From Mesorhizobium sp. (GTDB lineage: Bacteria > Pseudomonadota > Alphaproteobacteria > Rhizobiales > Rhizobiaceae), in the NCBI RefSeq assembly GCF_023954305.1, contig NZ_JAMLIG010000004.1, forward strand, positions 186,001 through 250,000: DNA of 64,000 nt, written 5' to 3'. The position numbers and the translations under genes are program-made. Position 1 is the stretch's first letter; every line of letters begins with the position of its first letter. The notes beneath the pieces are model-generated. The model worked only from the letters and a program-made list of their open reading frames with translations. It had not been told where the DNA came from and ran no database searches. Shown here in pieces: positions 1-6,264 of this stretch.

Positions 1-1019
1 GGCTTCTCGATGCCCCTCGGACGGTTCTTGTCGGAGAGCGAAGGCCGCGGCGGAACGGTGTCGCCCTTGGCCCGCGCGGCGCCGATCGGCTCGCCTCTCA
101 GGGTTTCGGGAGCGGTGAAAGCCACGGCCGGTTCGGTCTGTCGCGGACCGGCCTTGCGCGGCTTCACCGTTTTTTCCACCGCGGGTTCCGCCAGATTGGC
201 GGCCGCCGCCGAATGGGCGGGAGCGACGCTCTTCGCCTGTTCGGCGCCGGGCGACACCTTCACCCTCGACGGCGACTTGATGGCCGGATTCGTCTCCGCC
301 GCGTCGGTTCTCGGCCTGCCGGCATTGGATGGCGCGACGATGTCCGCGGCCGGCGCGGACGAAGCCTGCGCTTTCGCTTCGCGGTCGCGCGTCGCCTTCA
401 GCACCGCCTTCTCGTCTTTCAGCGAGGTGAAGCCGCTCTGCGGCGCCGAATAGAAGCGGTCGATCTGCGGACCGGGCTTCACGGTGTCGCCCCTGCCCGC
501 CTCGAACGCGTCGATGATCTCGGCCAGGCGTTCGGGCGTCAGGTCCTCGTAGGTGTCCTTGAAGATCATCACCATCGGCGCGTTGACGCAGGCGCCGAGA
601 CATTCGACCTCCTCCCACGACAGCGTGCCGTCGGCATTTGTGTGGAACTGCTCGTGATGGATCTTCGAGCGGCAGACCTCCATCAGCGCCTCGGACCCGC
701 GCAGCATGCACGGCGTCGTGCCGCAGACCTGGACGTGCGCCCTGGTGCCCACCGGCTTCAGCTGGAACTGGGTGTAGAAGGTGGCGACCTCCAGCACGCG
801 GATATAGGGCATGCCGAGCATTTCCGCGACGTGCTCGATCGCCGCCTTCGTCACCCAGCCCTCCTGCTCCTGCGCGAGCATGAGCAGCGGGATAACGGCC
901 GACTGCTGCCGACCCTCGGGATACTTCTTTATCCAGGTCTTCGCCTCCACCGCTTTCGCCATGGAGAAGGCGAAAGCAGCTGGCTGGAGAGCTGGCTCGG
1001 CGAGACGGCGGACGGACAT
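1..1019 (-). CDS. nuoE: NADH-quinone oxidoreductase subunit E (partial, 3' end off window)
   Basis: NuoE (24 kDa subunit) carries the N1a [2Fe-2S] cluster in the NADH-oxidising arm of complex I. The frame opens with MSVRRLAEPALQPAA and continues through YPEGRQQSAVIPLLM and IRVLEVATFYTQFQLKPVG, the thioredoxin-like ferredoxin fold. The first cluster cysteines lie in VCGTTPCMLRG and the second pair in the VECLGAC region near 600. The ATG (1017-1019) directly abuts the nuoD TAA (1020-1022), so translation is probably coupled. About 339 codons are visible before the left edge. The last ~170 are a low-complexity Ala/Pro/Lys linker ending NRPRGIEKP, the start of the C-terminal extension that rhizobial NuoE proteins carry beyond the ~170-residue core. 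Confidence 0.93.
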   Translation of the reverse strand, partial: MSVRRLAEPALQPAAFAFSMAKAVEAKTWIKKYPEGRQQSAVIPLLMLAQEQEGWVTKAAIEHVAEMLGMPYIRVLEVATFYTQFQLKPVGTRAHVQVCGTTPCMLRGSEALMEVCRSKIHHEQFHTNADGTLSWEEVECLGACVNAPMVMIFKDTYEDLTPERLAEIIDAFEAGRGDTVKPGPQIDRFYSAPQSGFTSLKDEKAVLKATRDREAKAQASSAPAADIVAPSNAGRPRTDAAETNPAIKSPSRVKVSPGAEQAKSVAPAHSAAAANLAEPAVEKTVKPRKAGPRQTEPAVAFTAPETLRGEPIGAARAKGDTVPPRPSLSDKNRPRGIEK

Positions 1020-2210
1020 TTACCTATCGATCTCCCCAAACACGATATCGAGCGAGCCGAGCACCGCCGTCACGTCGGCGAGCAAATGGCCGCGGCAGAG
1101 GAAATCCATCGCCTGCAGATGGGCAAAGCCCGGCGCGCGCAGCTTGCAGCGATAGGGCTTGTTGGTGCCGTCGGAGACGAGATAGACGCCGAACTCGCCC
1201 TTCGGCGCCTCGACGGCGGCGTAGACCTCGCCGGCCGGCACGCGATAACCCTCGGTATAGAGCTTGAAGTGATGGATCAGCGCTTCCATCGACCGCTTCA
1301 TCGCGGCCCGCTTCGGCGGCACGATCTTGCCGTCGGTGTTGGACACCGGGCCGACCCTGTCCTTGCCGAGCAGCAGATCGACGCACTGGCGCATGATCTT
1401 CGCCGACTGGCGCATCTCTTCCATGCGGATGAGATAGCGGTCGTAGCAGTCGCCGTTCTTGCCGATCGGAACGTCGAATTCCATCTCGGAATAGCATTCG
1501 TAAGGTTGCGACTTGCGCAGGTCCCAGGCGGCACCCGAACCGCGCACCATCACGCCGGAGAAGCCCCAGGCCCAGGCATCCTCGAGCGAGACGACGCCGA
1601 TGTCGACGTTGCGCTGCTTGAAGATGCGGTTTCCGGTGAGCAGCGCGTCGAGTTCGTCGATCGACTTGAGGAAGGGATCGATCCACCTGCCGATGTCCTC
1701 GATCAGTTCCTCCGGCAGGTCCTGGTGCACGCCGCCCGGACGGAAATAGGCCGCGTGCATGCGCGAGCCGGAGGCGCGTTCGTAGAACACCATCAGCTTT
1801 TCGCGTTCGATGAAGCCCCACAACGGCGGCGTCAGCGCGCCGATGTCGAGCGCCTGCGTTGTCACGTTGAGGATGTGGCTCATGATCCGGCCGATCTCGG
1901 AATAGAGAACGCGGATGACTTGGCCGCGCCGCGGCACCTCGATGCCGAGCAGGCGCTCGGTGGCGAGCGCAAACGCATGCTCCTGGTTCATCGGCGCGCA
2001 ATAGTCGAGCCGGTCGAGATAGGGCACCGCCTGGAGATAGGTCTTGTGCTCCATCAGCTTCTCGGTGCCGCGATGCAACAGACCGATATGCGGGTCGACG
2101 CGGTCGACCACCTCGCCGTCGAGCTCCAGCACCAGGCGCAGCACGCCGTGGGCGGCCGGATGCTGCGGGCCGAAATTGATGTTGAAGTTGCGGACGGATG
2201 TCTCAGCCAT
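1020..2210 (-). CDS. nuoD: NADH-quinone oxidoreductase subunit D
   Basis: This is the 49-kDa-type subunit of the complex I connecting arm; with NuoB it forms the quinone-binding cavity near cluster N2. At 396 residues it is the normal full length. The N-terminal FGPQHPAAHGVLRLVLELDG motif and the HRGTEKLME segment are diagnostic of the NiFe-hydrogenase-large-subunit-related family, and the C-terminus ends VFGEIDR as usual. A Shine-Dalgarno-like AAAGGGCGAG lies just upstream of the ATG, between the start codon and the 7-bp repeat array that begins at 2232. nuoE follows with no gap. The upstream neighbour would normally be nuoC, but a foreign small gene lies between them. Confidence 0.97.
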   Translation of the reverse strand: MAETSVRNFNINFGPQHPAAHGVLRLVLELDGEVVDRVDPHIGLLHRGTEKLMEHKTYLQAVPYLDRLDYCAPMNQEHAFALATERLLGIEVPRRGQVIRVLYSEIGRIMSHILNVTTQALDIGALTPPLWGFIEREKLMVFYERASGSRMHAAYFRPGGVHQDLPEELIEDIGRWIDPFLKSIDELDALLTGNRIFKQRNVDIGVVSLEDAWAWGFSGVMVRGSGAAWDLRKSQPYECYSEMEFDVPIGKNGDCYDRYLIRMEEMRQSAKIMRQCVDLLLGKDRVGPVSNTDGKIVPPKRAAMKRSMEALIHHFKLYTEGYRVPAGEVYAAVEAPKGEFGVYLVSDGTNKPYRCKLRAPGFAHLQAMDFLCRGHLLADVTAVLGSLDIVFGEIDR

Positions 2211-2231
2211 TGGCTCGCCCTTTCAGGTCGA

Positions 2232-2259
2232 GGTGAATGGTGAATGGTGAATGGTGAAT
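2232..2259 (+). repeat. Heptanucleotide array, four GGTGAAT units
   Basis: There are four perfect tandem copies of GGTGAAT on the plus strand. They lie immediately downstream (in the minus-strand reading direction) of the four-helix-bundle gene stop and about 21 bases before the nuoD start. The array is the inverted counterpart of the ATTCACC array at 2650-2677, so the two bracket the inserted gene like terminal inverted repeats and could pair in the nuo transcript. Confidence 0.9.
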
Positions 2260-2261
2260 AG

Positions 2262-2651
2262 TCATTCGCTTTGCCCGGGTGCTTCCAGGGAACGGACGTA
2301 GCGCACAAGGCGCTTTCCGAGACGAGTAGTGCGATACAGGAATTCGTCCTGCTGTTGCGAGGTGAGATAGCCGACGCGCACGGAGAGCATGGCTTGCGTC
2401 TCCAGCTCCTTCAGCGATCCCTGCGCTATTCGGAGATACTGCACGAAGCTCTTCCTCTGCGCGCGGCCGAACCCCTCCGCAATGTTCGATGGAATGGAAA
2501 CCGCAGCCCGCCGCATTTGCGCGGTGAGGCCAAATGCTTCCTCGCGCGGAAACGACCGCGTAAGCGAATAGAGGTGTTCGGCGATATCCATCGCCTCCTT
2601 CCAGACAGTCAGATCGCGATAGTCGCGAATCGTGTCCTGGTGCTCTTCCAT
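2262..2651 (-). CDS. Four helix bundle protein (S23/IVS family)
   Basis: This 129-residue protein belongs to the four-helix-bundle family first seen as ORFs in intervening sequences of 23S rRNA (TIGR02436 type). Diagnostic segments are YRDLTVWKEAMDIAEHLYSL near the N-terminus, RRAAVSIPSNIAEGFGR in the middle and FVQYLRIAQGSLKELETQ in the third helix. The family folds as an antiparallel bundle that makes pentamers, and its relatives include the Avd accessory protein of diversity-generating retroelements; its own biochemical role is not established. The ATG is part of the repeat array (TGAATGG), with GGTGA 7 bases upstream as a weak ribosome site. It is transcribed with nuo genes but has no evident role in complex I. 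Confidence 0.88.
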   Translation of the reverse strand: MEEHQDTIRDYRDLTVWKEAMDIAEHLYSLTRSFPREEAFGLTAQMRRAAVSIPSNIAEGFGRAQRKSFVQYLRIAQGSLKELETQAMLSVRVGYLTSQQQDEFLYRTTRLGKRLVRYVRSLEAPGQSE

Positions 2652-2677
2652 TCACCATTCACCATTCACCATTCACT
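2650..2677 (+). repeat. Heptanucleotide array, ATTCACC units (inverted copy)
   Basis: Three perfect ATTCACC units are followed by ATTCACT. Read on the transcribed (minus) strand the array is TGAATGG repeated. It supplies the TGA that ends nuoC and the ATG that starts the four-helix-bundle gene. It is the reverse complement of the array at 2232-2259. Confidence 0.9.
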
Positions 2678-3275
2678 GCTTCGCCTTCTCGTCGCCCGGC
2701 AGGACGTAATCCGTCCCTTCCCAAGGGCTCAGAAAATCGAAATTGCGGAATTCCTGCTTGAGCTCAACCGGCTCGTAGACCACGCGCTTGACCTCGTCGT
2801 CGTAGCGAACCTCGACGAAGCCGGTCAGCGGGAAGTCCTTGCGCAGCGGGTGGCCCTCGAAACCATAGTCGGTGAGGAGCCGCCGCAGGTCCGGGTGGCC
2901 GGTGAACAGGATGCCATAGAGATCGTAGGTCTCGCGCTCGTACCAGTCGGCGCCGGGATAGACGGCGGTCGCCGACGGCACCATCGTTTCCTCGTCGGCC
3001 TCGACCCTGACGCGGATGCGCTGGTTCTGGCGCGGCGACAGGAGGTGGTAGACGACGTCGAAGCGGCGCTGGCGCGACGGATAGTCCGCGCCGCAGATGT
3101 CGATGATCGAGATGAACTGGCACTGCACGTCGCGCTTGAGGAAATTGAGCACGTCGACGATGTCGCCAGGCGCGACCGTCACCGTCAGCTCGCCGTAGGC
3201 AACCACGGCGCTCTCGATGTCGTCGCCGAGCTTTTCCTTGAGGTAGGACGCCAGGTCGTTCAGCGCTTCGCTCAT
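2673..3275 (-). CDS. nuoC: NADH-quinone oxidoreductase subunit C
   Basis: This is the 30-kDa-type subunit of the complex I hydrophilic arm, 200 residues and full length. The signature ERETYDLYGILFTGHPDLRR with GFEGHPLRKDFPL is present near residues 110-150, and the C-terminus GTDYVLPGDEKAKQ is typical of rhizobial NuoC. The TGA stop falls inside a unit of the 7-bp repeat array, so the present 3' boundary of the gene is set by the inserted element. nuoB lies 76 bases upstream, with a strong GC hairpin in that gap. Confidence 0.96.
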   Translation of the reverse strand: MSEALNDLASYLKEKLGDDIESAVVAYGELTVTVAPGDIVDVLNFLKRDVQCQFISIIDICGADYPSRQRRFDVVYHLLSPRQNQRIRVRVEADEETMVPSATAVYPGADWYERETYDLYGILFTGHPDLRRLLTDYGFEGHPLRKDFPLTGFVEVRYDDEVKRVVYEPVELKQEFRNFDFLSPWEGTDYVLPGDEKAKQ

Positions 3276-3322
3276 TGATCCGTTCCGGTTTCTCGGGACG
3301 CCGCGGCGGTCCCGCTGGAGCG

Positions 3323-3342
3323 GCGCCGGCCGGAGCCGGCGC
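3323..3342 (-). other. Perfect GC hairpin in the nuoB-nuoC gap
   Basis: GCGCCGGC, the four-base loop CGGA, then GCCGGCGC: an 8-bp perfect stem between nuoB and nuoC. No T-run follows it on the transcribed strand, so an mRNA processing or stabilising element is more likely than a terminator. Function inferred only. Confidence 0.5.
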
Positions 3343-3351
3343 GCATGACAT

Positions 3352-3933
3352 TCATCGTTCGATCGTACCCGTGCGGCGGATCTTCTTCTGCAGAAGGAGA
3401 AGGCCGTAGAGCAGCGCCTCGGCGGTCGGCGGGCAGCCCGGCACGTAGATGTCCACCGGCACGACGCGGTCGCAGCCGCGGACCACCGAATAGGAATAAT
3501 GGTAGTAGCCGCCGCCGTTGGCGCAGGAGCCCATGGAGATGACGTAGCGCGGCTCGGGCATCTGGTCGTAGACCTTGCGCAGCGCCGGGGCCATCTTGTT
3601 GGTCAGCGTTCCCGCCACGATCATCACGTCCGACTGGCGCGGAGATCCGCGCGGGGCGATGCCGAACCGCTCCGAATCATAGCGCGGCATGGCCGAATGG
3701 ATCATCTCGACCGCGCAGCAGGCGAGGCCGAAGGTCATGTACATCAGCGAGCCGGTCCGGGCCCAGGTGATCAGCGCTTCGGACGAGGTGACCAGGAACC
3801 CCTTGTCGGAGAGTTCGGCATTGATCTCGGTGAAGAACGGATCGTTCGCGCCCACCGGTTTGCCGGTCGACGGATCGATGATCCCTTTCGGCTTCGGCGC
3901 GACGAGCGTGCCGGTCTGTTCGTTCAATCCCAT
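3352..3933 (-). CDS. nuoB: NADH-quinone oxidoreductase subunit B
   Basis: This is the PSST-type subunit that carries cluster N2, the immediate electron donor to quinone. It has 193 residues from MGLNEQTGTLVAPKPKG. The cluster ligands are visible: the adjacent C72-C73 in FGLACCAVEMIH, C137 in MGSCANGGGYY and C167 in YVPGCPPTAEAL. The frame stays open well upstream, but the ATG at 3931-3933 is the correct start: it matches the family and overlaps the nuoA end, with nuoA stopping at 3924-3926, an arrangement usual in this operon. Confidence 0.97.
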   Translation of the reverse strand: MGLNEQTGTLVAPKPKGIIDPSTGKPVGANDPFFTEINAELSDKGFLVTSSEALITWARTGSLMYMTFGLACCAVEMIHSAMPRYDSERFGIAPRGSPRQSDVMIVAGTLTNKMAPALRKVYDQMPEPRYVISMGSCANGGGYYHYSYSVVRGCDRVVPVDIYVPGCPPTAEALLYGLLLLQKKIRRTGTIER

Positions 3934-4289
3934 TCCAGCGCTCCCTTCTTCCATTCGTAGATGAAGCCGATGGTGAGCACGCCGAGGAAGACCATCATCG
4001 ACCAGAAGCCGAGCATGCCGATCTCGCCGAACGACACCGCCCAAGGAAACAGGAACGCCACTTCGAGATCGAAGATGATGAACAGGATCGAGACGAGATA
4101 GAAACGCACGTCGAATTTCATCCGCGCGTCGTCGAAGGCGTTGAAGCCGCACTCGTAGGCCGACAGCTTCTCCGGATCCGGATTGCGGTAGGCGACGAGG
4201 TAGGGGGCGATGATCAGGGCCACCGCGATCAGCAGCGCAACGCCCATGAAGATGATGATCGGCAGATAGGAACTCAGCAGTGCGTCCAT
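3924..4289 (-). CDS. nuoA: NADH-quinone oxidoreductase subunit A
   Basis: NuoA is the first gene of the complex I operon and a small membrane subunit at the arm junction. From MDALLSSYLPIIIF it is 121 residues, the family length. There are three hydrophobic segments (about 8-32, 62-84 and 92-112) and the conserved KLSAYECGF loop with its cysteine at residue 47. The open frame continues another 49 codons upstream, but that extension is not membrane-like or conserved. The 3' end overlaps the nuoB start by ten bases. Confidence 0.96.
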   Translation of the reverse strand: MDALLSSYLPIIIFMGVALLIAVALIIAPYLVAYRNPDPEKLSAYECGFNAFDDARMKFDVRFYLVSILFIIFDLEVAFLFPWAVSFGEIGMLGFWSMMVFLGVLTIGFIYEWKKGALEWD

Positions 4290-4641
4290 GGCGCGCCTTG
4301 TGTCTTTTCGGAGCGGCCGGACCCAGCAACTTCGCGGGCCGGTCGTACGCGCCGGATCGGCCGCTTGCGCGACCCGCTCCGACGCTTGCTGCATTGCGGC
4401 GAGGGTTATCCCAGCCAAGAGGGCGGCGCAAGCCATACCTTGCGCGCGAAGAGACCGTTTCCCGTATTCCGCATCAATGGATTGTGCGCGATTTTGTCAC
4501 TGGCGCGGCACCGCGACGGCGGATCGCGGCAGAACCAACCGACCAGCCCGACAGGTCGGAACCGGCGTGCCGGGCGAACGACCGCGAACCGCGGCCGAGA
4601 CGGCCGCTTCGCGCGATACGGAGCCATTTTTCGGAGAAAAA
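4290..4641. other. Gene-free stretch upstream of the nuo operon
   Basis: About 350 bases separate nuoA and tRNA-Asp. It should contain the nuo promoter, but I see no convincing -35/-10 pair, regulator box or coding frame with a ribosome site. The only clear structure is the palindrome next to the tRNA end at 4624-4644. Confidence 0.6.
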
Positions 4642-4644
4642 TGG
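4624..4644 (-). terminator. AT-rich hairpin at the tRNA-Asp 3' end
   Basis: CCATTTTTC, loop GGA, GAAAAATGG: a perfect 9-bp palindrome that begins with the tRNA's own CCA on the transcribed strand. It could act in termination or 3' processing. There is no following T-run, so the terminator label is tentative. Confidence 0.4.
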
Positions 4645-4718
4645 CGCGAGTGACGGGGCTCGAACCCGCGACCTCCGGCGTGACAGGCCGGCACTCTAAC
4701 CAACTGAGCTACACCCGC
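4642..4718 (-). tRNA. tRNA-Asp (anticodon GTC)
   Basis: This is a complete 77-nt cloverleaf on the minus strand. Acceptor GCGGGTG pairs with CACTCGC (one G-U), the D-arm contains AGCTCAGTTGGTTAGAG, and the anticodon stem GCCGG/CCGGC presents CCTGTCACG with anticodon GTC. The T-loop is GGTTCGAGCC and CCA is encoded. It is divergent from tRNA-Val 200 bases away. Confidence 0.97.
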
Positions 4719-4919
4719 GCATGCGACCCGAAAGGCGTGCCCCTCGCGTCGATGGCGGGGACTTAAGGGGTTCGACTCGGGCTGTCAAGCTGCGGCCGTC
4801 GGGTTTCGCCGGCTCTTTGAAAACGACGTCATGCGAAGCACAGGAATGGCCTTGGCGCGGCCGATTCCGGCGGTTTTTGCTTGCGTCCAAATGACCGACC
4901 GCCTAAATCCGCGCCGCAG

Positions 4920-4995
<76 letters not shown>

Positions 4996-5168
4996 TAAGT
5001 CTTGTCTGATCTCATTCAGGAGTTGGCGCAGCTCGGTCCCCGCAAGTCCCGGGCTCGTCCGGTTCTGTCGCAGCATGCAACCCCTCCCCAGATCGCGAAG
5101 AACGGTGGTGCCGGGGAAACTCGCTGTTTACTGCAACCTCTGGATTAGATTGAAGTCATCGAACAGCC

Positions 5169-5510
5169 GTGCGCCTCTGCAGAATGCGCAGGCTGGATCG
5201 CTACACTTACCGGCGGAAACGTCACGCTTCCAGGAGCATTGGCCGGTTGGCTGCGATGTTCGTCATCCCGCTCGTCATCGGCTTTGGCGGAGTTGCTCTT
5301 GAAAGCGGTGCAGTCAGTCTGCCCTTCGGCATTCTCGGTTCCGGATGCGATATCAAGGGCAACATCAGCATCAATTCCGGTGAGCGCATCTATCACGTGC
5401 CGGGGCAGAAATATTACGACGCCACCAGGATCCGATACGAATATGGCGAGCGGTGGTTCTGTTCCGAAGAGGAAGCCCGCAAAGCCGGCTGGCGCAAGTC
5501 AGGCGTCTAG
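5169..5510 (+). CDS. Sunset-domain-like small membrane/exported protein
   Basis: This 113-residue protein has a basic N-terminus, one hydrophobic segment at about residues 26-52 and a conserved C-terminal block. The block reads CDIKGNISINSGERIYHVPG followed by the aromatic-rich YYDATRIRYEYGERWF and CSEEEARKAGWRKS. This resembles the short domain found at the ends of thermonuclease-like and ExoI-like proteins of rhizobia (often called the sunset domain); its function is not established. The start is uncertain: an internal ATG at residue 30 would remove the basic leader. Codon usage is like its neighbours. Confidence 0.7.
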   Translation: MRLCRMRRLDRYTYRRKRHASRSIGRLAAMFVIPLVIGFGGVALESGAVSLPFGILGSGCDIKGNISINSGERIYHVPGQKYYDATRIRYEYGERWFCSEEEARKAGWRKSGV

Positions 5511-5571
5511 CCGACTCCAGACCTGAAACATCCGCCTAGGCTCTGCAACTCAGCGCCGCGCCGGTCCCCGC

Positions 5572-6264
5572 TCAGATATAGCCGACAGGCGGAGGAACGA
5601 CCTGCAGCTTGTCCCAGACGCGGACGACGCCCGGCGCATTTTCGGCGGCGACCCGCACCGCGTCGCGCACGTGGACGTCGGTGACGGTTCCCTTGAGTTC
5701 GACCACACCGTCGCGCACGACGATATCCAGCGTTCCGACCGGCGCCCAGTCCCTCTTCTTCAGTTCGTCGAGGATGGAGCGGCGAATCGTCATGTCGTCG
5801 ACGGCGGACTGCGGCACGTCGCCCATGCGGCGCGACAGCGCCACGACGAGATTGGCGCGGCCGATGATGCCGACGACCTTTCCGTTCTCGACCACCGGCA
5901 GCCGCTTGAAGCCGCGGCGTTCCAAAAGGTCGGCCACTTCGCCGAGATCGGCTTCGGGACTGACGCTGACGACGTCGTGACTCATGACGTCCTCGACCTT
6001 GCGGCCGTGCTCGCGCGCATATTCCTCGGCCCGGCGAACCGGGCTCGTCCAGAATTCGAGCCAGCGCGGCCGATGGTGTTCGGTGCCGAGTTCGGGCCGG
6101 TGCAACAGGTCGCGTTCGGTCACGATGCCGAGCATCCGGCCGGTATCGTCGACAACCGGCAGCCCGCTGATACCGTGCTCGATCATCTCGCGGGCCGCGT
6201 GTTCGAGGGTCGTGTCGGGTCTGACCGTCGTCACGCCGACGGTCATGATATCACGCGCCTTCAT
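5572..6264 (-). CDS. CBS-CBS-BON domain protein
   Basis: This 230-residue cytosolic protein has two CBS domains (about 8-60 and 92-145) with ISGLPVVDDTGRMLGIVTER and FKRLPVVENGKVVGIIGRAN cores, followed by a BON domain (about 160-225; LDIVVRDGVVELKGTVTDV). CBS pairs bind adenine nucleotides and sense energy state; BON domains usually bind membranes or ligands, so the combination suggests a sensor or regulator without a defined target. Its ATG lies inside the 3' end of ppsA (14-base overlap), so it is translated from the same message. A paralogue of the same architecture opens this gene set at 10431. Confidence 0.9.
   Translation of the reverse strand: MKARDIMTVGVTTVRPDTTLEHAAREMIEHGISGLPVVDDTGRMLGIVTERDLLHRPELGTEHHRPRWLEFWTSPVRRAEEYAREHGRKVEDVMSHDVVSVSPEADLGEVADLLERRGFKRLPVVENGKVVGIIGRANLVVALSRRMGDVPQSAVDDMTIRRSILDELKKRDWAPVGTLDIVVRDGVVELKGTVTDVHVRDAVRVAAENAPGVVRVWDKLQVVPPPVGYI

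Larger units (their letters stand above)
2232..2677 (-). mobile_element. Putative single-gene insertion with inverted heptad-repeat ends
   Basis: The interval from the GGTGAAT array to the ATTCACC array is about 446 bp and holds one ORF, a 23S-rRNA-intervening-sequence-type four-helix-bundle protein. It sits between nuoC and nuoD, which are normally adjacent. The nuoC stop codon (2673-2675) and the start codon of the inserted gene (2649-2651) both lie in the right array, while the nuoD ribosome site lies just outside the left array. No transposase, integrase or target duplication is visible. That it is mobile is inferred from the boundaries, the family and the second, solo array at 38519; an old hitch-hiking gene is the alternative. 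Confidence 0.55.

Noticed and set aside
213..2243. Very long plus-strand open frames opposite the nuo genes
   Set aside because: They are antisense shadows of nuoE and nuoD, rich in Arg/His/Leu with no domain; the minus-strand proteins are unmistakable.
2203..2658. Alternative 151-codon frame starting in the heptad array
   Set aside because: It overlaps the four-helix-bundle gene in another frame and encodes no recognisable protein; it is a by-product of the repeated ATG.
3934..4431. N-terminal extension of NuoB to 359 residues
   Set aside because: The extra part is the shifted reading of nuoA; NuoB proteins start at the MGLNEQTG position.
4996..5168. tRNA-Val 3' flank as a genomic-island attachment site
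   Set aside because: No integrase, no repeated tRNA 3' end and no phage-like genes are nearby.
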